This document shows positions 47,163 to 58,754 of a stretch of 64,000 nt of DNA, piece by piece. Under the pieces are notes generated by a model. It was not told the DNA's origin. It saw only the letters and a list, made by a program, of their open reading frames with translations, and did not search any database. Where the stretch lies: NCBI RefSeq assembly GCF_020520425.1, contig NC_079489.1, forward strand, positions 85,573,810 to 85,637,809, written 5' to 3'. Positions within the stretch are counted from its first letter, which is position 1. The number at the start of each line of letters is the position of its first letter. Made by a program: the position numbers and the translations under genes. This DNA is from Spinacia oleracea (lineage: Eukaryota; Streptophyta; Magnoliopsida; Caryophyllales; Amaranthaceae).

Positions 47163-47815
47163 AATTCGTATGGAGTCTTTTTAACAGCTTTTGACGGAGC
47201 ACGATTCAGTAAGAGTACTTCTGTTTGCAACGCATGTCCCCAAAATTGTAAAGGAAGTTCGGCTTGACCCATCATTGACCTGACCATATCGAGTAAGGTC
47301 CTATTTCTCCGTTCGGACACTCCATTCCATTGAGGTGTCCCCGGAGCAGTCAATTCAGAAAGAATACCCCATTCTTTTAGATGGTCATCAAACTCGTGGC
47401 TAAGATATTCACCTCCTCGATCTGATCTTAGAGCTTTGATTTTCTTTCCATGTTGATTCTCTACTTCATTTTGAAATTCTCGGAATTTCTCAAACGATTC
47501 AGACTTGTGTTTCATTAAGTAAATATAGCTATATCTACTGAAATCGTCCGTAAACGTTATGAAATAGCTGAAAGCTTTTGTACTCATAGACCCACATATG
47601 TCCGTATGTATTAGCCCTAGTAGTACGCTTGCTCTTTCTCCCACCTTTGAGAAAGGTCGCTTTGTCATTTTTCCAAGTAAACAAGATTCGCATTGATCAA
47701 TCTTCTCTAACTCGAATGATTCTAGAATGCCCTTCCTTTGAAGTCTTTCCATGCGCTTTGTGTTTATATGGCCTAATCGACAATGCCATAGATATGTGAG
47801 ATCAGAATCACCAGT
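47039..47815 (-). pseudogene. Copia-2 integrase, frameshifted at both ends
   Basis: Zinc finger with H..H and CESCLLGK near 47690-47810, then the catalytic core: LIHTDICGSMSTKAFSYFIT, KALRSDRGGEYLSHEFDDHL, PQWNGVSERRNRTLLDMVRS; the DDE residues are in place. A frameshift near 47070 separates this from the SDRCFFVGY segment that leads into RT; another near 47822 separates it from protease. Confidence 0.9.
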
Positions 47816-48350
47816 TTTAGCCTTTTGGTATATATGTTATAAATTTTTTTTGCTTGTATCTAGCCCTTATATACCGTTTTCTTGTTGGGATGAACCATAA
47901 AACATTCCATTCAAAAAAAAAAGAACAACTATTGTCTTTAAATTGAAAACTAAAACCTTTAGAATCTAAACTTGAAATGGAAATAATGTTTCTGGAGATA
48001 CTTGGACCATAGTAACGGTTTTCTAGTTCCAAAACAAAACCACTAGGCAAAGATATAAAATAAGATCCTACGGCTAATGCAGTAATTTGTGCTCCATTTC
48101 CCACGCGTAGATCCATCTCACCTTTATCAAGCTTTCTACTTCTCATTAGTCCCTGCGAATTGGAACATAAGTGTGAGCTACAACCAGTATCAAATACCCA
48201 AGAAGTAGAATTTGCAAGATTACAATGTATAACCTACATACCTGAAGGAGAAGCAACGTTTCCGTCCTTCTTTCCTTCTTTTAATTTGGGGCAATCTCTT
48301 TTGTAATGACCAATTTCATTACAATTGAAGCATTGCGATTTAAATGGAGA
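47816..48350 (-). pseudogene. Copia-2 CCHC knuckle and protease
   Basis: Minus strand: CFNCNEIGHYKRDCPKLK (intact CCHC) near 48280-48335, a stop near 48232, then WVFDTGCSSHLC (intact DTG) near 48175-48210, and the protease body to about 47817 ending in a Lys-rich frame-shifted tail. Compare copia-1, where both motifs are mutated. Confidence 0.85.
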
Positions 48351-49159
48351 ACGATCCTTCTTCATTTTCCTCTTGGAGGGCGCCACTTGCCCTCCTGGAG
48401 TAGATGGAGAGCACCCTTGCTTTGGATCTTCCCCGGAACCTTTCTCTTGATTTTCTTACTCTTTACTTTTAGTGACGCTTGCTTATCATTTACAAAGTCC
48501 AATTCATATTCATTAAGCAAATAGACTAGCTCACTAATAGTGTTTTCCCTTTTCTTAGAGAAATAGAGTAGTTTGAATTTCTTATAACCAGGGTGAAGAG
48601 AATTCAAAAGTATTCCTGCAGGTGCAGAATCAGGGAACGGCTCACCAAGAAGCTCAAGGCGGTTGAGAAGCTCAATCTTTTTCTTTGTATGAGCCTTAAT
48701 TGGTGTTCCATCTGTCATTTTAAGATCAATTTGCTTTTTGCCTTACGACGTCAAAGCAACAACCTAGTGGAGCATTAAGATTTAGATCCCCAAATGAATG
48801 TAGCAATTCAAAGACATTTTGGTCGACATGTTGACCACCATGTTGGAATCTACCACGAAATATATCCCTAAGATGCCTTAGAAGTTCCCATGGCTCATAT
48901 GAAATGAACCTTGCACTCTAATCCTTAGGGATTGAGCCAAAAATAAGATCCATCACTAGCGACATGTGGTTCGCCCACACACAGTGCTTTTCAGGAGTCA
49001 TATCCTTTGAGTAATAGTTGGAGATGGGATTGTCAACAACATATTCAATGTTGTTCCACCTGAGGACTTGCCGAAGCTTCCTCTCCCAATCAAGAAAGTT
49101 TGATAGGTTCAATTTTACATCCAGAACTTTTGTTACTTTGAGTGTTGTTTTAGACATTC
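48351..49159 (-). pseudogene. Copia-2 gag
   Basis: Start proposed at ATG 49159 (MSKTTLKVTKVLDVKLN), a gag_pre-type N-terminus (FLDWERKLRQVLRWNNIEYV, DMTPEKHCVWANHM), a stop at 48918, a frame-changed middle (LRHL..DIFRG), and then MTDGTPIKAHTKKKIELLNR from 48718 to 48362 with a basic tail. Confidence 0.82.
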
Positions 49160-51865
49160 TACATTTGAAAAGAATTCGCAATAAGTAACCATTCATAATC
49201 TTTAATAACTTTGAAATAAATGCGATCATGCAATCATTAAAGCTATTAAACATTTCATTCATGCAAAAATAAAACATGGTCCAAAATGAATGAAACGATT
49301 CCAAGACCCTAAAAGTCCTAAATTCTTAAGCAGCTTTGGCATGTCTTAAGTCTTTCAAGATTCTATATAAGCAAAACCTATTGCTAGTAATCTCCAAATT
49401 ACTCTTGGTTAATAAATTAATTCCATAATTTATTCCTTTGCCACAACATATGCCATTGTTGTTTGAGTTAAAACCACAATCAACGTGTTACTTTGGGATA
49501 CCTTACCATCTAAGTCAACTAAAATAGCACATCGCCTTTGGCGGAAACCTACTACCTTAGATCCTTAGATTTTTGTAAGTGATTGATTTTGAAGGCAATT
49601 ATAAACTCAATATTACTTTGGACCTAGTTATTTCTATGTCGGTTTGATTATTTAGTGAACTAAATCTAATCGAGCATACAAACAACTTTCATGCATAATA
49701 TACATTCATTCACAATATATTAGTGCATAAATTTAATTTTGGTGAACTAATATGGCCCAAAACTTTGTCTTGAAGCATCCAATCTTCTTCACCTTTTTAG
49801 TTTGGCATCGTCTTGAACTTCATTCAAAAGCTAACTTAAAGTTCTAAATTTCCTAGAAATACTTGAAATAATTAAATAATTACATCAAAATTTCAATGGT
49901 ATGCATACCATATTTAAAACTTTACATTCAAAGATAAAACGGTATGCAGACCGTATTTAACTATCCTAGAATGGCCATACTAGTCACCTTGAACACCTGC
50001 AATACATAAAATATTTTCTATGCATTCATCCATTCGTGTCCTAAAACGAATGGCCCAAATAAATATGCAAGTATTTACATGATTTATTTAAAAATCATGT
50101 TCATATAAAACGCGTCCTAAAAGATTAATCAATTCCGAATTGTTAATCCTTAGAGTTATTCTAATCAAAGTTTAATTTAATTAAAATAATGGTGCCCTAC
50201 GAAAATAATTAAAATTAATTATTTCATTTAATTTCATTAAATGGCTCCCTCTTAAACCAATATTTTAATTTGGATAATTTAATTTTAAATATTTAAACTT
50301 ACGGCCCAGCCCAAGTTAAATAAAATAAATAAAAAATTCACCGTTAGTCGTTTCATGCAATATTAAATTCAAAGACCAAACGAAGCAAAATAGCCAATTT
50401 GTGCAACATGGGCTAGGCTTGCGCCCAGCCCAATGCTGCCTTGTGCATTGCGTGCCACACGAGGCCTCGAGAAGCAGCGTCCCTCCCCCGCATAGCACAG
50501 CGCAACATCCCAGCTACGTTGTTGTTGCTGTTTTGCTCGTCGCTGCTCGCAAGCCAAGGCCAGCGTTGCTGCCTTGCCTGCTCGCTGCTTCGTCGCTGCG
50601 CCAAGGCATTGCTGCTGCCTTGCTCGCTGCTGTGGCCAGCGGCCAGCGCGCGTGTTGGCTGCCTCGCGTTGCTGCGCCAAGCTGTAGAGTGCAGCGCGCA
50701 TGGGCTACGCCTAGCCACACACGCCGCACACCCTTTGTTCCGCGCCTTTGGCTCGTGCCATACGAGCCAATTAACCAAAAAAAATAATTCACGGTACGTT
50801 ATTTGCATGACGTTTATTTTCTTAAAATTAACAAAATTAATCGTTTTATTTTTTTTTTGAAAAATAACAAAGTGGGTGATTTTTATAATTTTCCAACAAT
50901 CCAATTTTGAGAAATTTATAAATCTTGGCTAACAACATTCAAATTTAACGAACGATCAAAAATTTTAATATCTGATAATCCAATCTAAAACTTTAAATCA
51001 TTCTAAACATTTAAATTTCAGATTTTTATCAAATTTGGTTTAGGTGATTGATTAAAATTAATGAATCTAAACAAAATTTTAATCCCTAAATTTTTAAAAC
51101 TGCCATTTAACATAAAATAATATTCCCTTTCCCAACTAAACAAATTTCCAGATCTAAATTATTATTAAAATCAATTTACGATCTAAAAATCATCAATTTA
51201 GGGAAAAATAAAACTAGGGTTTATACTTAACATTTATGGCCGAAAATTTTACCATAATTTCAAAATATACCCAAGAACAGTACGGTAACTTTTGTGTAAG
51301 ACTGCCTTACCGGAAAGACCACTTTGATTGCTTAACTAATTGGTTCCATTGTTTAACTAATTAGTTCTAGTGCTTTACTAACTAGTTTCTTTGTTTAACT
51401 AATTGGTTTCAATGCATAACTAATGAGCTCTAGTGCTTAACTAATTGATTTTATAGATTAAGTTATACACAAGGTGGTATTTTGTGTAAGACTGCCTTAT
51501 ATAAAAGTTTCTAAGAATAGTAGGCCAAAATTTCAATTGATTCTGAGTAGTTTAGGTCGAGCAATTAATTGAAAAACTTTCCAAAATTGTTAATTTAATT
51601 CATTAATTAACAAAAACGCCCAAAAACTTGAACTTCGGGGACTGTTTTTGCAATTATGTTCCTATGAGTTGATCTTAAAACGCCGCTTTCAATTAGATTA
51701 GGGTCAGAAATATTGAATTTCCGACATTTTACGAATTCAGAACATACTCTACTATCTATCCAATAATCCAGAAATATTTCGTAAATTCATGAAAAATTCA
51801 GAAAAAAACTCGACAACATCACAAACATATTAACATGCCAAAAAGTACTTTAAAATACATGTTTC
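49160..51865 (-). other. Copia-2 leader with GC-rich island
   Basis: Long AT-rich leader with no supported gene. The GC-rich island at about 50400-50770 produces several overlapping open frames on both strands, rich in Ala/Arg/Cys, which look spurious. Near 49950 it shares the motif GGCCATACTAGTCAC (minus GTGACTAGTATGGCC) with copia-1. Confidence 0.6.
51290..51510. repeat. Internal 20-21 bp repeats between TTTGTGTAAGACTGCCTTA copies
   Basis: TTTTGTGTAAGACTGCCTTA occurs at about 51291 and 51471; between them are about seven tandem copies of a TGCTTAACTAATTGGTTC-like unit. A related TTTTGTGTAATTCTGCCTTA lies at 58854. Looks like a small repeat element of the copia-2 leader or a MITE-like insert. 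Confidence 0.6.
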
Positions 51866-51877
51866 TCATGATACCAC
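51866..51877 (-). promoter_or_regulatory. Copia-2 primer binding site (variant)
   Basis: Minus strand GTGGTATCATGAG follows the LTR end. TGGTATCA is the normal copia start; the last bases differ from TGGTATCAGAGC. Confidence 0.7.
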
Positions 51878-52896
51878 TGTAGGGAAATACAGTTAAATAC
51901 ATATTAAGGCAGCGGAATAATCCCCAAAGTCAGGAACCATGTATAAAGTACAGATCAAGTAGACTTACATTTGTAGCGTGTTTTCCCTAGTTCAACGAAT
52001 CACGAACACGAACAAGAACTCCAAATGTCGTTCCTCTACTTGGTTCACCGACACGTTCAGATCCGTCTTGAGATTCGTAGCTTAGACGTCACTCAAGATA
52101 TTTTAGCTTTTAGGGAAGAACAGTTTGAACGGAGTCTCAAAGGAGAATAGGATTTCTCTTTTGATTTAGGTTAAACTGATGTACGTAATTAGAGTTGTGT
52201 GAAAAACATAATAATGGGTGAGGTGTTATAACCCTAAGGGTTATAACATGACCGGCCAACGCACAAGGCCTTAACCGGCCAGCTCTCGCACAAAGCCCAC
52301 GAGCAGCACGCACAGCAACGCAGCCATGGGCCTTGGGCCTCGTTGCGCTTGCTGCCACTGCTGCTGTCCCGCGTGCGCCCAGCCGCAAGCCTACGGGCCT
52401 TGCTCTCGCGTTGGCGAGCTGCTGCGCTCGTTGGGCGCGCTTGCGCGCTTGGCTCGACGGGCCAGCAGCCATGCCTTGCTCGTATCCGCGTCCAATGCCT
52501 TACGGCTATTGTTTATCGTATAATACTTGACGAATCACCGGTCGTCGTACGATACGATTATTCGTTTCACCTAGCTTACCAATATTCGTGATACGGTATA
52601 CGATTCCGATCCAACGTCATATCGTATATTTATGTTTTTCCGAACTAATTCCCGAAAAGCTATTCAATGAATTTCCGATTCATTTAATCCGGTGATTTGT
52701 TACATGCCAATGGTGTGGCCTTATAGGTTCAGTCAAGAGTAAGATGTGAGCCTAATATAGATTAGAACTCACTGATCGGAAGCATTGCTCCAGCTAGCTG
52801 TTCCGATCACTTGATCTCACTAAATTAATTGTTCGTAATTAATCTGAACCTTGGTATTAGACTAATGCACCTTGGGTGAAGGACATATTTCCTTCA
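51878..52896 (-). repeat. Copia-2 5' LTR (right copy)
   Basis: 1019 bp, paired with 43273-44282; same GC tract at about 52250-52480. Confidence 0.92.
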
Positions 52897-53790
52897 AAAA
52901 ATACAAACCCTATAATTAAATTCAACAATAACAATCCAACGTCAAAAATCCTCAACTTTGGTGTTAATAATCAATCCCAAACACAATTTTAAATCATTAA
53001 TCAAAATAAATGATCATAATTTGAAAACTTAATTTAAATTGAGATAGATTAGGAAGAAGAGAATCATACATGCCGGCTAATTAGCACGACAATGGTGAAG
53101 TGGTTGTCGTTCGACCATGAACGACCAAGGAGGAGAGGGACGAGAGGTGCAGGTCGCGTACGGGTGCTACTGTGTGCGGTGTTGTGCGCAAAGGAAGGGC
53201 AGCAGCAAGGCGAGCAGCAGCAAGGGCGAGGCAACAAGGACGCTAAGCAGTGACGAGTAGCAAGGGCGATGGGCGCGGGTGCTCGGCTTGAAGGAAGAGA
53301 GAGGGTCGAGTGAAAGAGAGAGAGAAAGTGAGGGAAAGATTCTGAGGGTTTATGAAATTAATGAGTGTTGGGGTTTTACGAAACATAAAAGGAGTATTTA
53401 TAGGTTTCGTTTCCTAGATGGGCTAGGATTAGGAAACTCAAGGATGAGCTTCATTAAACGAGATATGCTTTATTTGTTTGAGCTAACAACTGAAATTGGA
53501 TTGGGCTAGAATATTTTTAACTCATTTTTCTTTTCAAAAACCCAATTAAATTCCCAAAAAAAAATTATTTTCTCGCTAATTAAAAATAATAAATATTTTT
53601 AATTAACATAATACATTTAAATAGATATTTAAATGCGACTTCAATTTATAAAAATAATAAAACGTCTTATAAATATAATTAAACATATTTATAATCACTT
53701 AAAAATACAAGTTTTTTCACACCATAAAACCTAAAAACGTCTTGTGTATTTTCTTCCAAATACCCACAATACCAAAATTGGGTATCAACA
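52897..53790 (-). other. Right part of LTR-A with GC-rich block
   Basis: No gene. A GC/AG-rich stretch at 53100-53340 (GGGCAGCAGCAAGGCGAGCA) is followed on the right by plus-strand TATTTATA at 53395-53402, a TATA box for the minus strand, so the block would be transcribed just after the start site. Confidence 0.45.
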
Positions 53791-54430
53791 TAAATACCTC
53801 TCCTAGAAAGATAAGAATTTACTGCTAACCCATCATACATGAGTTTCTAGATAAAAATCTCCCATTTAGGTAGGATATTCAATTTTCAGACAATGCAAAT
53901 CGCCTTTAAAAGTGCCTAATTTTTTCTACCCTTCTTTACTTTCTTGTTCTCCATAAGCATGGCATACCTAGATTTTATAGTAAATTTACCTGAAGCATGG
54001 AATTTCTGGTATATAAAATCATTCGAAGGATTGTGAGATAACTCCATTGCCAAAATATCACTAGCATCTTTCCATTCAAATTTTTGTCTAACCATATTTG
54101 TCTTCCAAGACGTACCATTATGTTCAACAAAGTTCTCAACCCTCCACTTTCTCGAGTCTGCTAGTAATTGGCCAGAACGTACCACTGGTATTCTTCCATA
54201 AACCAAGCCATGCTAGCCGTTAGAACACTCTTTTCGTTTGCTATCTTCCAGGTTAAACCCTTTTCAAAATTCTTATGCGCCCTATAAATTCCTCTCCTAC
54301 CCATAGAATTGGTTCTACAAAAAAACTTATTTGTGACCTTTTTGCAGATGCAACATCCATGTGGGCTGAAAATCACCTGTACCTCCAAAAGATTATGATG
54401 CAACCTCATTGCTTGTTTAAACAACAATAA
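53791..54430 (-). pseudogene. LINE-2 segment before zf-RVT
   Basis: Minus strand: NFEKGLTWKIANEKSVLTAS near 54235-54300, then VENFVEHNGTSWKTNMVRQK, DASDILAMELSHNPSNDFIY, KFHASGKFTIKSRYAMLM and SYLSRRGIY at the LTR-A junction, a recognised order in plant LINE ORF2 between RT and the zinc finger. Frameshifted. Confidence 0.75.
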
Positions 54431-54439
54431 ACCTGATCA

Positions 54440-54550
54440 AATGTCGGGCCGGGCCGAGGCATAAAAACCAGCCCGCTATGTCGGGCCGGGTCGAGCAAAG
54501 ATTCAGGCCAAAAAATTGACCCCAAGCCCGCTATTTTGGGCCTAAAATAA
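54440..54550. repeat. GGGCCGGG-type repeat fragment
   Basis: GTCGGGCCGGGCCGAGG and GTCGGGCCGGGTCGAGC words resemble the body of the 24918-25321 MITE; no terminal repeats found, so a degraded relative is likely. Confidence 0.5.
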
Positions 54551-54611
54551 ATTAGCACTACTTGGTGAAATAGGTTCTTTTAGCATCAATTTCGAACCAT
54601 CTGCTAGAGGT

Positions 54612-55741
54612 TGTAACAATCCGAACGATCCCACTACATCAGGACCTTTTCATACAAAATAAAATATATTTTGTAGTTGAATGCAAATATGTCGATAGAG
54701 TTTTGTTATTGTTGGTATGCTCAGTGATGACTTGGATCATTTATGTTGGGTTTGGTCAAAATAAATTGGTTAGAATTATTGATGGAAAATTATTTTTGGG
54801 TACTAGTTTATTTCCCTAGAGAACTGAGATTGTATATTGAGCGAGTTATATCATTGTGGTAATTTTTGCCTTTATAGAGAAGTATAATATGTAAATCGTG
54901 ATGGGTAGTGATCAGATTATGAGATTAGCAAAAGATCGAGAATTTTATATTATTGGATTGAGGCTCAGTGTTATAGACCTTAGTCCTTGGCATGTTGGTA
55001 ATGAGATGATAACCATTAGTAGAGGAGCAAGATACAATCTTTATTATTTTCTTAATATCCCGATAGTGGGATTTGGTCCAAAAGTGTCATTGGCTCAGTG
55101 AGTCTTTCTAGTAGCTATTGAGAGTTTCAAGTTTTTATACTTGTTGGTTTATTTATTCGAATTACCCATGTTCAAGGCTAGGTATAGAACAACGAGCGCG
55201 CATGATAAAATCTATAGTATTTATATAGTATGAAGTTAGTTTTATCTTTGGGATAATACTTAAAATATAGTTTCATACTACATTGTTTACTTGAGCCTTT
55301 ATTATTCTATATTAGTATGTTTCTGTTTGTAACAAGTGATTACTCAGCTCTTTTTTGACGTGTGTGTTTATTTGTTATGTGTGTTTGTGGCCATGTCTTT
55401 TTCTTATGGTGGTCTTGCGACGATCCTTTTGGAATTTCTCCTCTATGGTGAGCAGTTAAGATTGACTGGAGCATTGCTCGTGAAGGATGCAGTTACAAGT
55501 TGAAGGAGCTCAAGTATTATCGTTTAATCTTTTATGACAGTTTAATACTTTTCAGTTGTACAGTTGTAAATAGATCACCTAGTAATCGAGTTGTAATAAT
55601 TTAAGTTTTGTGAGCCTTAGCACTTGACAATATGGTCAAATGTGGCGGTGATACCTCCGATTTAGGTGTAAGATTCCGCAAATTTTTATAAAGTCTTTTA
55701 TATTCTTATTCATTTAAAGTTAGTAAATGGGGGGTGTTACA
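54612..55741 (+). mobile_element. LTR-B: probable solo LTR
   Basis: Starts TGTAACAATCC and ends GGGTGTTACA; the 3' part shares a TGGCGGTGATACC.. pattern with the end of LTR-A but on the opposite strand. It falls between two LINE-2 pieces. No target duplication recognised (GAGGT versus GATAG); the left end is uncertain. Confidence 0.4.
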
Positions 55742-56861
55742 GATAGTCTGAATGAGGATCAGTTTAGCTGCTTGGGAAAGGTGGAGGTCGGCCCATGACA
55801 TCCACTTTTCCAGCCACTGAATCCACCAAAAACAGGAAGTTGTCTGCTTTTCTTCCTTGAATGTCAATTGGAAATCCTAGGTGATTCCCCAAATGTTGAA
55901 CTTGGGGAATTGATAGAATAGTTTTAAGGTTCTCTTTTTGTTCATTAGCCATTGAAGGAGATAACTTAACAAAGGATTTATGGAGGTTTAATTGCTGAGC
56001 CGAGATTTTCCCAAACCTCTCCAAATTTTACATAATACAATGATAAGCTTCTTGATTTGCTTTAAAGAAAATCATAACATCATCCACGAACAGATGTGTT
56101 ATGGATGGAGATCTTTTTGTCACTTTCAATCCTTTAATCAGCTTATATCCTCATCTAACGAAAGCATTCTTGATAATATATCCATACAAAAGAGGAAAAG
56201 ATATGGTGAAAGGGGGTCACCTTGACGTAACCCACATTTGGGTTTGAAGGGTTTAGTTTTTTTTCCTGTTTATAAGCGCTCTAAAAGACACAGTGCTAAC
56301 ACATTGAGAAATTAATTGAAATCATTTCTCCGAAAATCCATACGCTTGAAGAACCTTAAGAAGAAGAAGCCAGTCTATCCGGTCGTAGTCTTTAGACATA
56401 TCAAGCTTAACAACTGCCATGTCACTTGATTTCCTTGAATTGACCATATATAAAAGTTTGTAACTTAATAGCAAATTATCCTTCATATAATGGCCTGGGA
56501 TAAAAGCATGTTGAAAGTTGGAAATTAATTTTGGAAGGACCTTCTTCAACCTATTCACCAGACATTTAGAGATGCATTTGTAAATAGTATTACAAAGGCT
56601 AATGGGTCTAAAGTGAGAGGCTAACTCCGAGCTTGAATTTTTAGGGATCATAACCAAAAGAGATTGATTCCGTTCTTTTAACAAAAACCCGATTTCAAAG
56701 AATCTAAGGATATTTGCCGTGACAAGCTCACCCACCAGAAGTAAAAAACTCAGTAGTGATCTCATCTGGTCTCGGTGATTTAGAACAATGAATTTTGAAA
56801 ATGGATTCCCCAACCTCATAGCTCGTGAAAGGAGCATTAAGAGCCAGGTGGTCTTCTTCAT
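55742..56861 (-). pseudogene. LINE-2 reverse transcriptase
   Basis: Minus strand: MIPKNSSSELASHFRPISLC, NTIYKCISKCLVNRLKKVLP, AFIPGHYMKDNLL, VVKLDMSKDYDRIDWLLLLK in 56322-56861, followed by decayed sequence with TRC..SPLLF remnants, then KISAQQLNLHKSFVKLS and LGNHLGFPIDIQGRK (55764-56024). Frameshifts separate the parts. Confidence 0.85.
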
Positions 56862-57110
56862 TTATTTTCGTTAGGGCCATATCTCAAAGTTAAATCAATC
56901 TCCTCACCATGATTACTCCCCAAGTTCGTATAGTAAATATCCAAAAGAGAATCCATTACTACTTTAGCAACTTGATCTTGACCCTCTACCCAAACATGAT
57001 CATTGTTTTTAATTGTAATAATCTCATTTTTTTGATTTTCTATGCTTCACCCTCCTATACATCATCGAAGAATTACTATCACCTTGTTTGATCCATTTCT
57101 CTTTCATTCT

Positions 57111-58121
57111 CTATTGCCAATATTGGAACCGAAGAGAGTAAATTGGAAGCCATTCGTTTATTTTATCAATATACACATTACCTTGCATCAAATTTGTAAT
57201 ATCATCAGCTTGTTGTAGTAGTGATGAGGTTTCCTCCTTCCAATTCACCCCAAAGTTTCTTGTTTGAGAGACATCAATTTCGGAGTTTAATTCTAATATT
57301 TTGCAAATTTTGTGTACCTTGAACATACTAGATCCCCCAACATTAAGGTTCCAAGTCTCATTGATCAAAGTCTGGATTTCCGGGAATTGCAAACACAAAC
57401 TCTCAATTTGGTACGGACGTTTTGAGTATAAAATATTTAGAGAAGAGTCATAACAAATTGTCGTGTGGTCAGAGACCGTAATTGGTTCATTTTTAATTCT
57501 CCCATATTCCTCATACCATGTGGGTGTAACATATACTCGATCTAACCTTTCTAAAATTAAATAATCTCCCAAACATTTGTTACTCCAAGTAAAACGTGAG
57601 CCCGAGAACGGTACATCCATTACATTGTTACGAATTATCCAATCAATTAAGTCATTGGCTCCTCTTATTATTTGGCTTTCTCCCAACTTATCATCTAAGG
57701 TTTCCAATTGGTCAAAGTCACCAATTAAATACTCTTCGGAAATCTATCCAATAATGAAGATAAGAGATCCTAGACCTATCTTCTATCTTCTACTTTAGGC
57801 TCCCTATAAACAAAGATCACTTGCCTACTTTTCCCATTTCTTTCCAAAAGGTTACAAACTACTACATTCTTATAAGCATGGATACAATTCACATCAACAT
57901 TAGTCCATCCTAATACAGCTAAATCACCTTTACTTCCATCAGAATCAAAACCAAAAGAGGAAGAAGGGTTTAAAACACTTAATCTACTAACTACATTATC
58001 CACAATCTTCTTAGTTTCACACATAAAAAAAAGGGTAGGCATCTTAATACAACAGAACCATACTAAGTACGGGAATTTAGGGGTGTGTGGATCATGAAAT
58101 CCCCTACAATTTCAAGATAGC
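57111..58121 (-). pseudogene. LINE-2 endonuclease
   Basis: Minus strand ORF2 start at 58121: MRLLS, stop (TGA where LINEs have Trp), NCRG, then PTLFFMCETK and SRLSVLNPSS, and in 57111-57707 LIDWIIRNNVMDVPFSGSRF, TWSNKCLG, LERLDRVYVTPTWYE, VSDHTTI. APE-type endonuclease signature; inactive through stops. Confidence 0.85.
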
Positions 58122-58741
58122 AACCTCATATCTCCTTGGGGAACTGATCTGGTTAAGTCACCTCACCCACTTGATCAGTTGCAATTGAAGCTAAGATGCC
58201 TATCTGGACCTCAACATCCATGTCATCTTCCTGCGGAACGTTTACAGTAAGACTTACTCCTTCACTTCGCTGTCTTTTTAGTTAATTACATGGTCTATCA
58301 AAGTCTGTATCAACCCGTTTTAGAATTTCCCTGCCTTTCACATCTACCTTATTGTAAGTTGTGGTACCATACTGCTTTACCGTATCCACATCAAAGATAA
58401 CCTTCGTAGCCATTTCTTCCCTTTCTCGTCTCTTCTCCAAATATTAAAGCCTCCCTTTTGAAACCATCCATGGAGTATCTTGTACCTCTTAGATCCCACC
58501 CATTTGACATCAAATTCACTCTTCCTTATAGAGAATCATCATTACATGATCTTGCTTGTTTATTTTCTTCCCCACTCCTTCTTTTCTGCGATGCCGAGTT
58601 GACCTGCAAATTAGATAGCAATGCCATATCAAACGAATCAAAAGGTCTAATCGGGGAAGCCGGTGAGTTTGGTGGATCAAATTCAGTTAGAGACAGATTA
58701 TGGAGATCCGTCCTAAAATTAATGAAAAAGAAAAAAGTTTT
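58122..58741 (-). pseudogene. LINE-2 ORF1 tail and 5' region
   Basis: Minus strand frames read DLHNLSLTEFDPPNSPASPI near 58630-58710 and [15 protein letters not shown] near 58350-58410 with several stops. Position directly upstream of the endonuclease supports ORF1; no intact DUF4283 or CCHC is seen. Confidence 0.45.
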
Positions 58742-58754
58742 GGTTTCTAAATGA

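Larger units (their letters stand above)
43273..52896 (-). mobile_element. Copia-2: full-length Ty1/copia element, minus strand, 9.6 kb
   Basis: LTRs 43273-44282 and 51878-52896 (minus-strand start TGAAGGAAATATG, end CCTACA). Gag-pol reads right to left from 49159 to 45135. PBS adjoins the right LTR and a purine tract adjoins the left LTR. Flanking 5-mers AAAAT and AAAAA are a near match for a duplication. Catalytic motifs are mostly preserved, but stops and frameshifts are present. LTR divergence looks like a few percent by eye. Confidence 0.92.
41090..53790 (-). mobile_element. LTR-A: LTR sequence (probably gypsy) split by copia-2
   Basis: On the minus strand it starts TGTTGATACCC (53790) and ends GGTGTTACA (41090). 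Subtracting copia-2 leaves about 3.1 kb without coding sequence. Supported by LINE-2 text that rejoins across it. No 5-bp duplication was recognised (AGTTT left, TAAAT right), so exact ends are uncertain. Minus-strand TATA (plus TATTTATA) at about 53395-53402. Contains a duplicated 40-bp phrase at 42195-42280 and the MITE at 42618-42909. Confidence 0.5.
40320..58741 (-). mobile_element. LINE-2: degraded L1-type LINE split into three pieces by later insertions
   Basis: Minus-strand pieces: 55742-58741 (ORF1 end, endonuclease, RT), 53791-54430 (between RT and zf-RVT) and 40320-41089 (zf-RVT, RNase H-like, poly(A) reading as a T-run at 40321-40331). The text SRRGIY at 53791 connects to LAWDICPLQIQSESVE at about 41030-41089 across the LTR-A insertion. 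Outer flanks match as a candidate target duplication, GGTTTCGAAATGA (40307-40319) and GGTTTCTAAATGA (58742-58754), 12 of 13. Confidence 0.78.

Noticed and set aside
50369..50904. Several overlapping open frames on both strands in a GC-rich block
   Set aside because: Ala/Arg/Cys-rich, open on both strands because of GC content, and no recognisable domain; treated as a leader island of copia-2.
58458..58754. A plus-strand 98-codon gene
   Set aside because: Opposite strand reads better as LINE-2 ORF1; the plus frame has no recognisable domain.
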